From positions 98,938 to 162,937 of the forward strand of contig BDDD01000059.1 of the NCBI GenBank assembly GCA_001972305.1: a stretch of DNA of 64,000 bases. The letters run 5' to 3'. The stretch's first letter is position 1; each line of letters opens with the position of its first letter. The position numbers and the translations under genes are program-made. The DNA comes from Cephalotus follicularis. Taxonomy: Eukaryota; Streptophyta; Magnoliopsida; Oxalidales; Cephalotaceae. Shown in pieces: positions 32,039 to 45,554 of the stretch. The notes under the pieces are model-generated. The model was not told where the DNA came from, searched no databases, and worked only from the letters and a program-made list of their open reading frames with translations.

Positions 32039-33637
32039 GTGAGTGGGACATTCCCTTCCTTATTATTTTGAGATTCTTGTTTATTACAAGTGCCCTATTG
32101 TCTGTTTTATGATTTGGTTGGGATTTGTATGCCCGGTACGTCTTTGGTAACTTATATTTCTTGGCTTGATATGATTCTGGGTGATTAGTTCACTTTCTTA
32201 TATTGTGTTACATTGTGATCTTGCTATGATACTTGAATTCAGATGCTGGGTATTATATAGTCTGTGACAGTAATAATGGTCTGTTTGATCAGGATTTGAA
32301 TCCTACATGTCTTATGTTGAGCTTGTTATTAACTATTATATGATAGACTCTGGGTGACTAGGTCACCTTCTTGTTTTTCTTTACGTATCGTTGATGTCGT
32401 ACCATGTATTCTGATGCTGGGTACTGTATGAGTTGTGACATGTGATACCTACCGGTCCAATGTGAGGTGTATGTTCGACGCTCAATTCTTCTTTGCATGC
32501 CCATTGGTCTATGATGGAGTGTTATGTGGAGACTGCCCCAGGGTTCCATACTCGGATCTGCGGCATACTATTGTCTATGATGGTATGCTGAGTGTGAATA
32601 CAACAGAGCTGCTCCATTACTCACATGTCGAACTGTGTTTGGTTATCTAATAGCACATAATTTCTCGGCGAGGGCCAGGGTCCATGCGTTGAGATACGCC
32701 GGGCCCTCGTGCAAGGCAGAGCAGATGATATACAGCCTGTGTGGCTGGGATGATGACATGAGTTATGGAGGTGACATGAAATATTGCACCGGTGCATGAG
32801 GACGATGATATGAGGAGGATGAAATGAGATGAGATGATTGTTGAGATGTTTTGCATGTAGGCCCCTCAGGCGAGGGTAGTGGAGGTGCGTGCATAGTAGG
32901 CCCCCGAGCGAGGGTAGGGGGTGAGTGCAACGTAGTAGGCCCCTCAGGTGAGGGTATAGGGGGTGCTACGAGAAGGTATGTAGTGGGCTGATATGAGATG
33001 ATAGTATAGCATCCAGCATCTAGTATTTCAGTAAGCTCAGTAGTAACAGTATCCCAGACAGCACAGTAGTTTCAGTATGTAAGTCAGCATAGTAGTATTC
33101 GTATTCCAGTCAGCATAGTAGTGTCAGTATTCTAGATAGCAAAGTTGTGTCAGCATCCAGATAGCACAATTGTGTTTGTATTCCAGATAGCACAGTTGTG
33201 TCAGTATTCCAGACAGTATAGATGAGCCGATATTCCAGATATTATATCATATGGGCACATTTTCTGTTTTTCTGATTTCATTCGAGACTCATGATATTTC
33301 ATCCTACTCTGATTTCATTGTGACCTTGTTATACTAAGATTGTATTGTCTTTAGTTACACTGTTTTATTTCAGCGATACATCAGATGTTGACTCTGAACT
33401 CATAGTTCAGTTACAGTTATTGTGTTTTCAGCTTCAGTATTGAGTGTTAGCTTCTATTATAAAGAATTGTTGATGGCCTTGTTCTTTTCATGGACTCTCT
33501 TATTTTTGTATTCTATACTTTTGATTTCAGCCTAGTTTTCTTTCAGTACATCCGATTCTTCATGGATGTAACAGGGAATGACTTGTCCCAACTCACTTAG
33601 TCATTTTGACTAACCCCCTCCAAGTTTTCCTTTTCAG
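32039..33637 (+). other. Putative LTR intron in F
   Basis: Donor-like GTGAGTGG at 32039; acceptor at 33636-33637 preceded by GACTAACCCCCTCC and TTTTCCTTTTCAG. The arrangement matches C. Splicing is inferred. Confidence 0.45.
33005..33240 (+). repeat. Degenerate tandem repeat in F
   Basis: Six or so units of roughly 35-40 bp built on CAGTATTCCAGATAGCACAG, with variable spacing. A second short repeat (GTAGGCCCCTCAGGCGAGGG, three units) lies at 32858-32960. Both fall inside the putative intron. Confidence 0.65.
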
Positions 33638-34139
33638 ATAATGGCGAGCAGTTGCTAAGACGAATTTAGTAGAGGATGGACCACGAGAGCAGGGCATGCT
33701 ACCACTGTTTCAATACATGCACAATATCTCTACATCAACATTTAAATTACGCATTTAATTATATTTTTATATAAGTGAATTGCTTTTATGGTTTTGTTTT
33801 TAAAAAGGGATGAGCCCTATATATTTTTTTCTTTTCATGCTTGATGATTTGAGGAGGGCTGAGCCCAATTATAAACTGATGATTCCTCCTTCGGAAGTGT
33901 GTTTTTATAAACTGCGTTTTCTTTACAGGGGTATAGTCCGATAAACAGATACTACATGCCCGATTTTAGTAAAATTTTAAGAGTTAGAAAAATTTTCAAG
34001 TTTTTGCAAAAACAGTTCAACTTTATGATGGTTTTAAGAAGTTTCAAATAGGTTTTAAGTTATCACGTGGAGGTTTTCGAAAGGAGGCTTGCCATGTGAT
34101 GGTCACATCCGTCTCGGCTGGGTCGGGTGTGACATATGA

Positions 34140-35315
34140 GCTATCAATGCAAAAGAAGGATGATGATGAAGAAAAAGAAGAAAAAGGTGGTTGCTTTGAA
34201 ATCATCCACAATTGAAGATTCCGAGGATGATGATGATGAAGAACTTGCTCTTATCACAAGGAAACTCAAAAATATTCCTAGCAAGCAAAAAGAAGTTTGG
34301 TGGTAAACCAAATAAGAAATTTCATCAAAAAGGAGAATCAAGCAAACTCGAAGAGATCATATGTTTTGAATGCAACAAATTGGGGCATTACAAAAGTGAT
34401 TGCCCAAAACTCAAAAAGAAGGAGCATTTGAAAAAGAAGAAAGCTTTGCTTGCTACATGGGACGATAGTGATGAGTCATGCTTCGATGAAGACTCAAATG
34501 AAGAAGTGGCTCAATTGGCATTGATGGCCATTCTGGAAGATGAAGAAGAGGACAATGATGAGGTAAGCTACGATGAACTCGTTATTATTGTTGAAAAATA
34601 TAGTTCTATCATAGCTTCCTTAAGGAAAAAGGTCAAAAGTTTAACAAATGAAAATGATGAATTAAAATCAATTAACTTGACTAAGGAAGATAATTCAAAG
34701 GAAGTTGAAATAGATTTCTTAGAAAATGAAATACATTTCTTAGAAAAGGAAAATGAAAATCTTAAAATTGAGATAAATGCGCTAAAGAAAACTTTCTCAA
34801 AGTTTTCTAATAGTAGTGAAAAACTAGAAAACCTTTTAGGAATGCAAAGATTTGTTTTTGATAAAGCCGGATTAGGATATGAAGAAATGAATGATGTCAA
34901 GCTTTATCAAAACTTTTTTGAAAGAAAAGAAAATATTGAAAAGGATAAGACTGAAAAGGTCCCCATTAAAAAGAAAAATATTTCTTGTAACCATTGTGGT
35001 AGAAAGGGACATGTATCTTCATCTTGTTTTCATAAGAGAAATGCCGTGAATAAAAAAAATGTAAATATTTCTTGTAACTATTGTGGCAAATATGGATATG
35101 AGTATAAGAGAAATGTCATGTATAAAAGAAATGTAAATGTCACTTGTGATAATTGTAGTAAACAAGGTCATGTTTACTCTTCATGTTTTTACAAGAGAAA
35201 TATATTGCATAATTCAAATTTTGTTAAAATTAAGAAAATTTGGGTTCCTAAAGGAAACATTGTAACTAACCCCAAAGAACCCAAAATTTGTTGGGTACCT
35301 CAAACAAAATTTTGA
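34140..35315 (+). pseudogene. A gag, C-terminal half
   Basis: Gag resumes after F. Frame changes near 34171 (A-rich run) and near 34290 precede a clean stretch to the stop at 35313-35315. It carries CFECNKLGHYKSDC, an acidic segment, a long coiled coil (Lys/Glu/Asn-rich), then knuckles CNHCGRKGHVSSSC and CDNCSKQGHVYSSC. Between these, CNYCGKYGYEYKRN has lost its His and last Cys through a small deletion. The end reads WVPKGNIV...WVPQ as in B. Confidence 0.82.
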
Positions 35316-38300
35316 ATTTATTTTTTGTAGATGTGCTTGAAGGCGCTATCCAAGAAGACGCAATGGTATTTAGATAGTGGATGCTCCAAGCATATGATCG
35401 GTGACAAAAGTCTATTTATCAACTTCCAATCAAAACAAGGAGGAGATGTCACCTTTGAAGATAATGCAAAAGGAAAGATCATGGGATTTGGCTTCATAGG
35501 TAATAATCAAACTTCTATTCATAATGTATTGTATGTTGATGGACTCAAACACAATCTCTTGAGCATAAGTCAATTATGTGACAAAGATTGTAGAGCAATT
35601 TTTGAAAAAGATTATTGTAAAGTAATAGACATCAAGAATAACCAAACTAAGTTTATTGGATATAGACATGGAAATGTATATGTTATAGATATAAATAATT
35701 TGCAAAATTTAAAATGCCTAGTATCCATAAATGAAGATAGTTGGCTATGTCATAGGAGACTAGGTCATGTTGGTATGTCAACCATTTCAAAGCTTTTAAA
35801 GCATGAACTAGTTAAAGGTCTTCCCAAAATTAGTTTGGAAAAAAATAAAATATGTTACGCTTGTCAATATGGGAAGCAAACTAGAGCATCTTTTAAAAGC
35901 AAAGATATAGTCTCTATAACTAGGCCATTGAAACTATTGCATATTGATTTATTTGGACCTATTAATATTAGAAGTCTAGGTGGTAAATTATATGTCATGA
36001 TTATTGTTGCTGATTATTCTGGATATACATGGACTATTTTTCTTGCCCACAAAAATGAAGCTTTTAAAGAATTTTCAAACTTCTGTAAAATTGTTCAACA
36101 AGAAAAGGATACTCCTATTTTAACTATTAGAAGTGATCATGGAAAAGAATTTGAAGATCATCTTTTTGAAAACTTTTGCAATGAAAATAGCTTTATTCAT
36201 GAGTTCTCTACACATAGAACACCTCAATAAAATGGGGTTGTTGAAAGGAAGAATAGGACTCTATAAGAAATGTGTAGAACTTTTTAAACGAAAATAATTT
36301 GACAAAATAGTTTTGGGCGGAAGCCATTAATACTTCGTGTTATGTCTTGAATCGTATATCAATAAGGCCCATTCTAAAAAAGACTCCATATGAATTATGG
36401 ATGGGGAGAAAGCCTAACATTAGTTACTTTCATGTATTCAGATGCAAGTGCTACAACAACGAAAAAGACCATCTTGGTATGTTCGACTCCAAAGTCGACG
36501 AATGTATATTTCTTGGATACTCAACTACTAGTAGAGCTTTTAGATATTTTAATAAAAGAAATTTACTTGTTGAAGAAACTATGCATGTAATTTTTGATGA
36601 ATCTAACCCAAAACTTCCAAAAGAAGTTATTGATGTTGACTCTATAGATTTTATTGAAAACGGAATTGAAAAGCTAAATCTAGAAGATAGCAAAAAGGAG
36701 GAGCCTATACATGAAGAATACTCTCAAGAAAGTTACCAAGAATCTATTCACAATAAAATCTTGAAGGTGGTAAGAGGACACCCTCATGAAGCTATCATAG
36801 GTAATCCTAGATTAGGAGTAACTACTAGGTCTAGCATAAATCACAACTATATTCCTTTTCTATCTCAAATAGAACCTAAAAATATAATAGAAGCCGAAAA
36901 GGATGAAAATTGGATAAATGCTATGCAAAAAGAACTAAATCAATTTGAACGTAATAAAGTATGGAACCTAGTACCTAGACCTAATAACCATAACATAATT
37001 GGTACTAAATGAGTTTTTCGCAATAAAGTAGATGATCAAGGAATAGTAATTAGAAACAAAGCTAGGCTAGTTTCTAAGTGATATTCCCAAGAAGAAAGAA
37101 TTGATTTTGATGAATCTTATGCACCGGTAGCTAGATTATAATCTATACGCATCTTACTTGCATATGCATCTTTTAAAGATTTTACTATTTTTCAAATGGA
37201 CGTAAAAAGTGCCTTTTAAATGGTTTGATAAAGGAGGAAGTTTATGTAGAACAACCTCCCGGGTTTGAAAATCCACATTTTCCAAATCATGTTTTTAAAC
37301 TTTCAAAAGCTTTATAAGGTTTAAAAAAAGCTCTTAGAGCTTGGTATGAAAAACAAAGTGGCTATTTACTTGAAAACGGTTTTAAAAGAGGTACAATAGA
37401 TATAACTCTCTTTACTAAATCTCTTAATAAAGATATTTTAATTGTGCAAATATACGTTGATGATATAATATTTGGATCTACTAATGAGGACTTGTGCAAA
37501 GAGTTTGCTAAGATCATGCAGGATGAATTTGAAATGAGCATGATGAGAGTGCTTAACTTCTTCCTTGGACTTCAAGTTAAACAACTTAAGGACGACATCT
37601 TCATCAACCAATCCAAATACTTCAAGGATCTTCTCAAGAGATTTGGGATGGAGAATGCAAAGAAGAGTAAAACTCCAATGAGCACAACGACAAGGTTAGA
37701 TAAAAACGAGCAAGGTAAACCCATTAACCAAAAACTCTATAGGAGTATGATTGGCTTGTTACTTTATTTAACTGCTAGTAGACCAGATATACTATTTAGT
37801 GTATGTTTATGTGCTCACTTTCAAGCATGTCCTAAAGAATCTCATTCGTATGCGGTTAAAAAAATCTTTAAATATCTAGCTTATACACCTTCCTTAGGAC
37901 TTTGGTATCCTAGGAATTTATCCTTTGACTTGCATACATACTCCGATGCTGATTTCAGAGGTTATAAAGTAGATAGAAAGAGCATTAGTGGCACTTGCCA
38001 ATTTCTAGGAAATATGTTCATTTCTTGGTTTAGCAATAAACAAAACTCGGTAGCACTTTCTACTACCGAAATTGAGTATATTACTGCGGGTAGTTGTTGT
38101 GCACAAGTAATGTGGATGAAACAACAACTCATAGACTATAGTTTTATTTTTGAAAAAGTGCCCATAAGGTGTGATAACACTAGTGCAATTTTCTTAGGCA
38201 AAAATCTCGTACACCACTTTAGAACTAAACATATAGATATTAGATATCACTTTATAAAAAATCATATAGAAAAGGGAGATATCGAACTAGTTTTTGTACC

Positions 38301-38397
38301 TACTCAAGACCAAGTTGTGGACATCTTTACTAAGCCCTTAGATGAGCAAACCTTTTCCAAATTTAGATTGGAATTAGGTTTATGTGAAATTGAGTGA
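35316..38397 (+). pseudogene. A pol polyprotein remnant
   Basis: Protease (WYLDSGCSKHM), zinc finger (HRRLGH, CYACQYGK) and integrase core (HIDLFGP, RSDHGKEF, VERKNRT) are at 35331-36270. Breaks: TAA 36228-36230, several stops and a one-base loss near 36282. RT follows from 36347, with TGA 37010-37012, further stops at about 37080 and 37139, and a frameshift near 37216. The last part, 37444-38397, is open and carries YVDDIIFG and RNase H (YSDADFRG, TTEIEY, RCDNTSAI), with the natural stop at 38395-38397. It is much more decayed than pol of K. Confidence 0.88.
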
Positions 38398-38755
38398 TTG
38401 ACATGATAATATGCTTATATGTTTTTGCTTGATGTGCTTATATGTTCGTTCATGCATCATTTGCATTCATTAAATCGCGTTATCGAAGAAATCGGAAGAA
38501 AACAGAGCAAAGCGTCGACGCCTAGATTGAAAGCGTCAGCGGTTTACACTACAATTTTAGGGCTCGAATTGTGAAAAACATGCAAAGTGACGTCGCTTTA
38601 CCTAAAAGAGTCGACGCTTTAGACGGATTTTATAACAGTAAGAGTCGACTGATGTGCATTTTAAACGCAAAATCCTAAACCGAAAACCCCTCTCTGGCGA
38701 TTCCAAGACGATTTCTTGCCGAAAATTACTTCAAAAGCGCTCACAATGGCCAAAA
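38398..38755. other. A pol-env spacer with LTR-type palindromes
   Basis: AAAGCGTCGACGCC, AAAGCGTCAGCGG, AGTGACGTCGCTTT and AGAGTCGACGCTTT occur at 38508-38625. The same motif and position are seen in K (13740-13862). Confidence 0.7.
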
Positions 38756-39970
38756 ATGCCCAGAACCAAGAATATGGAGATTGGAGAAGGCTCAATGAGG
38801 AAAAAAAGCGCGGGAAGAAAAAGGAGGGCTAGAAATGTTGAGGCACAATCTTCACTGGATAACATCCCTCAAGTTGTAAGGTATCCCGAAGCCTACTACC
38901 AAAGAAAAATATTAGTTGGTAAGACTTTAGACTTCGATTTTTGTCTTAATGAAGGGTTTCCAATGATTGGTTGAATGCCCAAGAACTAGGTTCGCTTTTT
39001 AGGATTAATCTCCCTCATTACCCGAAATTAATAAAGGAGTTTTATGTCAATATACTTCCTAGTTCGGATGTAGACTTGTACACTAAAGTGAAGAATAGGG
39101 AAATTGAGCTAGAGTTTACTACCTTAGCTTCAATCCTAGAAATTCCCTTTGTTGGCACTAGGGCTTGGAATCAAAGGAATTGGGCTGTAGATGGAATGTT
39201 TAAGAAGGAAGAGATTGTGTGCGTTTGTTATTTGGTGGAAACGCACAAGGGTTGCAAAAGATGTATTCTAGAAATCTAAGTCTTCACCGTAGATTCCTAC
39301 ACCGTGCGGTAGCTACTCATGTGTTGCCCAAAGCCGGTGGATTCGATGAAGTAACCATTTACAATGTTCCATATTATTACAGGTCAAAAGATTTGTGTGC
39401 CAAAGTTGATTTTAAACCATATGCAAGCAATGCATGCTAGAGAAAATGCTAGGTTGCCCTATAGCAATATCATTACTAAAATGCTCATGCATTATGGTGT
39501 AAACTTGACTAGAGAAGTGCATCATGCACTTCAAAGTGCTGACAAATTAGGCAAAGGAACCTTAGGAAGAATGTGGTTCAAAAAGCACAAAAGGCTTAGG
39601 ACTTGGATTCCTAGAGACGAGGACTCAAATAGGGTGATTGGGGAAGAAGAGGAAGTAGGAGAAGAAGGAGGAGAAGAGGTACAAGGTGAAGAAGAAAGGA
39701 CTCCGCGAGTTGATTCCGCGAGTTGATTCCGCTCTGAGTGTTAACTTGCCAAGTAATCAATTTGAAGAAATTAGACGAGCAATTCAATGGATTGAGCGGA
39801 GGCAAAAGAGGTTAGAGAAAAAGCAAGTGGAGAAAGGAATTATTGGAGACGAGGGCATTACACCTTCCTCAAGCCAAGAAGACCAAGCTAACCAAAGAGA
39901 AGAAGAAGGAGGCACCAATGATATGGGCAATATGGATAGAGATAATAAAGATGATCACATGGCCGATTGA
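38756..39970 (+). pseudogene. A envelope-position ORF (plant transposon domain)
   Basis: Counterpart of the K ORF: MPRTKNMEIGEG start, YPEAYYQRKILVGK, NLSLHRRFLHRAV, HVLPKAGGFDEV, YSNIITKMLMHYG, LGKGTLGRMWFKKHKRLRTWIP, then a Glu-rich tail and a basic coiled-coil-like end. Frameshifts lie near 38965, 39225 and 39365, with a further small break near 39690-39725 where a short GA-rich repeat is duplicated. No signal peptide or membrane helix is seen. Confidence 0.72.
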
Positions 39971-40432
39971 GTTTCCGCATCTTTATTTTGCATATTGCTT
40001 ACTTTGATGATTTATATTTCAAAAACATTATGACAATTTGTAACTTGTTTTAATATTTTGTGTTTATGATTGGATTCTTTGAATACTTTGTATTTTGAAA
40101 ACAATGAATGATCTTGTGATGTTTTGAATGTTTGATGATATATATTATGATTTCACAATTATTATTCTTAGCTTTTTGATGTTATACAAGAAATGGGGAG
40201 AATAGTAAAGAGGAGAATGATAAGTTGAAAAACGATACATAAACATAATCACTGTCATATTAAGGGGGAGTTCATATTTTAACTACTGTCATATTAAAGG
40301 GAAGTTATTTGACTAAGGGGGAGTTAGTTCGTACTTTGCAAATGAACATATTGTTATGCATTGTTATGCTTTATTATGTTTTCAACTTGTCCAAAATGTA
40401 ACAAATTTTTGTCATCATCAAAAAGGGGGAGA
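39971..40432 (+). other. A 3' spacer with polypurine tracts
   Basis: Non-coding. Purine blocks at about 40262 (TTAAGGGGGAG), 40310 (CTAAGGGGGAG) and 40420 (AAAAAGGGGGAGA), the last next to the LTR. D inserted right after it. Confidence 0.72.
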
Positions 40433-40437
40433 TTGTT
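40433..40437. repeat. Target-site duplication of D (TTGTT)
   Basis: TTGTT lies left of D and at 50675-50679 right of it. It overlaps the first bases of A's 3' LTR (TGTTGAC). Confidence 0.88.
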
Positions 40438-41933
40438 TGACACGCCCGGACCCAACCCGGCTGGAATCCGTCGCGCTCGCTATGAGGCCAAGCCTTCCAT
40501 CAGAGACTCACCTCGTAGGTTCAGCAGAACAGAGTTTCAGAAAGTTTTTCAAAACAGAAAAGTTTCTTGAAAAACTTGAAAATAATTCTAACTCTTAAAA
40601 TTTTACGAAAATCGGGCATGTAGTATTCGTTTATAGGACTATGCCCCCTGTAATTAAAAACACAATTTATAAAATCACACTCCTGAAGGAGGAAACAGTT
40701 TATAATGGGCTCAGCCCTCAACAGACCACACTCCCGAAGGAGGAAACAATTTATAAAATGGGCTCAACCCTCAGCAAATCATAATTTAAAAGCAGAAAAC
40801 AAGTAATGGGTTGGGCTCTGCCTCAACCATATTAACAAAACTTAAAACCTGAATAGGGCTCAACCCTCTTAAACAAAACCAAAACAGTTATATAAAAACA
40901 TAAGTAATGCAGTAATTTAAATACTAATGTAATGATGATATGCATGTGTTGACTCTGGTAGCATGCCCTTTGTGGTCTCACCTCAGCAGACAGACTGACT
41001 CCAGCTGACAGACCTCAGCAGACTAACCTGTCAGAACTAAAAACAGAAAACAGAGGAGAGGGTTAGTCCACAGGACTAGTGAGATGGAACAAAAAAACTC
41101 CGCAGAGTTCTGCTCGCATATAAATATCTTTTCAGAAAAGATATAACAGAAGTATAAAACTGAAACAGAGTTTTCAAAAACAGAATCAAAATACATCATC
41201 TGATTTATAAAGCAGATATAAAACGACCTAAACAGAATATAAAAACAAAACCAATTTAAAAACCGGTATTTTCAGAAATCAATAGAAAAACCAGATCATT
41301 TCTTTCAAACAGATTCAAATCCTCAGATTTTTCATACATATAAATGTAATAGATTTTAAACAGAAATAAATATATAGGGATGCCATGGGTTTACTAGGTA
41401 AGGTTGACGCCTAGCCCCTGTCGGGCCGAACGTCCAGCAGAAATAGTGGCAAGGACACCGTCGTGTCCAAGCATCAACAAAAAGTCATACACGTGTAGAC
41501 AAAGCCTCTCATGGGATCAGTTATATATATAATACAATACCGAGATCACCATGCATCTAAACATATTTAACAGATTCAGCAGATACAGAAATTACAATGT
41601 CTCAGAACAGTTTTCAAACAGATTTAAACAGATTCAAACAGATACAGAAATCGTTTTTCTTTCAAGTACAGATATTACTGAAAATATCGTCACAATATGA
41701 CTATCATAGTGCGAGCGTTTGAAAACATTAAAAGAAAGTTTCATACATTAAAACTTAAACAGATTTCAGAAATGAACTAAAACCAAGTTCATTCAGATAC
41801 AGAAAACAAGTAAGCTAACACGCTTAAACACTTAAACCATATAAAAACATTTCAGAATAAAAGGTTAAAGAAAGGCGTTCCACTCACAGTACAGACGAGT
41901 GAGTCCCTCGACTGGTCACCTCCATGGCCGACC

Positions 41934-41938
41934 TCAAA
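41934..41938. repeat. Target-site duplication of E (TCAAA)
   Basis: TCAAA lies left of E and at 45721-45725 right of it. D's other LTR has the uninterrupted site near 49376. Confidence 0.88.
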
Positions 41939-43153
41939 TGTCACACCCGTTTCCTACCAAGACGGATGTGACAATCACGTGGTAAGCCTCCTTCTGGAAA
42001 CCACCACGTGATATCTTGAAACTTGAAATTTCTTTAAAAACAATGTCATCAAAAGATAAGTTAAGCTTTCTAAAAACTTGAAAATTTTTCTAACTCTTAA
42101 ATTTTTACGAAAATCAGACAAGTAGTATCCTTTTATCGGACTATGCCCCCTGTAAAGAAAAACACATTTATAACCACACTCCCGAAGGAGGAACCAGCTG
42201 ATTTTAAATGGGCTCAACCCTCAGAAAACCACAATTTTAAAGCAGTAAACATGGGTTGGGCTCTGCCTCAACCATTTTATCAAAGCATGCAAAATAAATC
42301 CAAAGGGCTCAGCCCTTTAAAAGCAAAACCATAAGAGCAAACATTTTTATAACAACATAAGTAAATGCTTAATTAAATGTTGATGTCGTGATAATATGCA
42401 TGTGTCAAAATCTTGGTAGCATGCCCTGCCTTCGTGGTCCATCATCTACAACAGCTGATCTGGCAACTCCTTGCCCTCATCTGAAAAGGAAACACTGGGA
42501 GACGGTTTGTCCAAATGACTAAGTGAGTAGAAACAAAACATCTCCTGTACATCCATCAAAGAATTGGATGTGCTGAAGAAGATAGAGGATCATATAATCA
42601 AGAATATGTGCAACAACGAGGTAATGTAAATCATAAACAAAAGAAATGCTCAATAAGATCCAAAACGATAGTCAACGCAAATGATACCACGATATAATAA
42701 GATCATCAAGGACTTAAATCTCGATTTCAACAAATGGCTCCATAATTAGGATATAACAAGACTCGCCAATGAGTATGAAATCCACAAAAGTAAACGAGAA
42801 CCACAAAGTAAGTAGGATTCACAAAGGTATACAAAATTTTAAAAAAATGAACCTCAAGATCTACAAAGAACATTAAGATTCACAAACGATATCAAGATCA
42901 CTTAACGGAATTCACAAATGAAATCGAATCTATGAAAGGAAACTCGATACTCAACAATAAAGTCCACTGAACGAATAGCAAAGTTAAGACAGAAATCAAA
43001 TACATGAGAGTCACAATAAATCCAAATATCTGAATATCAATCTCAAAGATACGATCATAAATCAAATATCAAACATCAAGAATGTAATATGTGCCCAAAG
43101 AATCACAAACAACAAAATATAAGAGGATGCTGGTACCAATCATGTCACTGCCT

Positions 43154-43246
43154 CATATCCCCGCCAAATCACATGGCGCCATATCATATCCCCGCCAAAT
43201 CACATGGCGTCATATCATATCCCCGCCAAATCATATGGCGTCATAA
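43154..43246. repeat. 31 bp tandem repeat, three units, in E
   Basis: Units start at 43154, 43185 and 43216. Each holds CATATCCCCGCCAAATCA followed by CATGGCG, with GCCA/TGGC half-sites that can pair. It lies inside the putative intron of E. Confidence 0.8.
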
Positions 43247-45533
43247 CATAACCGCTGCAGCAATAAGATAGGCCAATAGGCTACAGGATGTGATCATCAT
43301 CCACATACACCGGTGCAGAGTGCCTATGGTAAGCATAACATCCAAACCTCGCACGAGGGGCCGGCATATACCGCATGGACCCTAGCCCTCGCCGAGAAAA
43401 CCTGCACGCACACTCAACCTCATCCGAGGGAGCCGCATGCAATATATATCAACAACCAAACACGGTCCAATAGAAGGGTAATGGAGCAGCTCTGCTACAC
43501 TCACACTCAGTATACCATCATTCACAACAGTATGCCGTAGATCCAGGTATGGAACCCGGGGGAAGTTTCCACATAACACCCCATCATAGACCAATGGGCC
43601 TGCTAAGTAGAGTTGAGCGTCGAACATATACCTCTCCTTGGACTGGTAATACATGTCAGAGAACCCGGTACCCAACATAAGAGTATATCATAGTATAACG
43701 ATATAACAAGTCACGATATCACAAATGTGAGAAGGTGACCAAGTAACATCAAGCATATACCGCTCGGAATCATATCACAATGATGAATATAACAAAAGAA
43801 GACAACCGGGTTACAAATCCCCGACAATAGCATAATTACAAGACAATAGGGCACATGTGGATAATATGACTCTCAAACAATGAAGAAGTGAACATCACAA
43901 TGAATTAACATATCGAATGTGGAAATCAATACAAATCAACAAATCCGGCTCTCAATAGCCATCTCATAATAGAATCCAAAAAGGGCACCAATATCATCAA
44001 GAACAAGTACAATGAGAGTAAGGGAAGAGAATCTCCCACTTAAAAACACATAGATCTCACAACAACAATCTCTCGAACTGGATAAAGATTTTCCAACGAT
44101 ACCCATAATAAGGTTCAACTATAACGATACGGAGATGGAAAGAATATAATAGCAATAGCAACAAAACAAAATACATCTCCGTAAGAGCCAAACAAATATA
44201 CAACAACAACAAAAACATATATGTCCACAGGAGCCAATGCGGATATAACAGCAAGGAGACAAGGCGAGTATACAATCAATCAACGTGTCATATCAACATG
44301 AACGTTCAATCGAAATACCAATAGAGGGCTCAAAGCAAACGATTAAGGAATCGATTTCAAATCAACTATCAACAAGTCATATCAATATGAACATTTAATC
44401 GAATACCAATAAACGGTTCAATCGAGAATGTCAATAAAGGATTTCAAGAAACCGTTATGGAATCATATAACAAGCCATATCTTATGATAAAAGCAAACAA
44501 CGAAGGCTATCAACATTTATAGGAATAAATTCCAAATCAGATTGTCAACAAATCAAATGATAGTTAAGAATCGCAATAAAGGCACACATCAATCATCAAC
44601 GAATTTCAAAATCAAATAAGATAAAGGAAGGAGATGTTCTACCCACAGTATCAACACCAATTACTACCATGAACTAACCCCTCGAAGCTTTGAATCGGCT
44701 ATCGAATCCTCGTCGTCTTTTAGGAACTCTACTATCCTTCACACTGCATAAACAACACATAACTGTTACATCCTACACAATAAAAGTATAACACCGTCGT
44801 AATCGGAACTCCGGACAACCTGTAGAAGTTTTGGTGACACCCAAAACTGACCCTCCATAACCGTTGATCAACACATTACTGCTCGAAACTCACTGTGACT
44901 CGCCCGGGAATGGGCAGCCACCACCGGCAGTGCGTTTGACTCACTGAGTCAACTCATCGGTCATCCAACAATTTTGGCCATTTCACAAAAAGGTGTCCAC
45001 GAGGTCCGTACTACGCGTCTCTGCCCGTAACTCGCCCAGAATCGACGGTCGTTGCTGCGCCGGACCTCTGGTTGAGACGCCATTGCCCCAGTCTCGTCAC
45101 CTGGCCTCCACTGCCTCCAGGCTACTTATTGGTAGCCGAGACTCGCCGGGACTTGGCGTAAAACACGACGTTAGAGGCGGGAATGAGTCAAAACATCGGG
45201 TTGACTCAAACGGCAAAAATCCCGCCGATTCCGGCTGAATAACGCTTCAACTGCCGTCAAAATGAGAAGAGCTAATCTTCTACACTAAGACCGGCCCAAA
45301 CCGTGATGAAATCGGCCGTGGAGGGGCAACTGCAGTGGCCGTTTGGCGCGGAAGGGAAGAAAGAAGAAGAGAGAAGAAAGAAGAAGAGAGAAGAAAGAGG
45401 AAGGAGAAGAAGAAAGGCACCTGGCAGGAGAGGTGACGTCGTCCGCCGTCTTTCCTGGCCTCTGGCGCCTCGCATGGCATCTTCTCCGGTGCGCCACTCT
45501 CACTCTCACACTCTCCCCTATTCTCTCTTCATT

Positions 45534-45554
45534 CTCGGGCGCATAGCGCCCGAG
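45534..45554 (-). ncRNA. GC-rich hairpin near E LTR start
   Basis: CTCGGGCGC and GCGCCCGAG form a perfect 9 bp stem with a 3-base loop, about 170 bases into the LTR in sense. A weaker GGCGC/GCGCC hairpin lies nearby (about 45579-45593). Confidence 0.55.

Larger units (their letters stand above)
29993..34134 (+). repeat. F: Gypsy solo LTR (4142 bp)
   Basis: Runs TGTGACACCCTG to GGGTGTGACA with no internal region. E is a relative in reverse. Landmarks: GC hairpin (30052-30074), purine-rich tract (30080-30290), AAGCGTCGACGCC palindromes (30465-30560), donor-like GTGAGTGG (32039), tandem repeats (32858-32960 and 33005-33240), branch-point and acceptor-like site (33637), hairpins and second acceptor-like site (33800-33930). 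No credible coding sequence. Confidence 0.88.
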
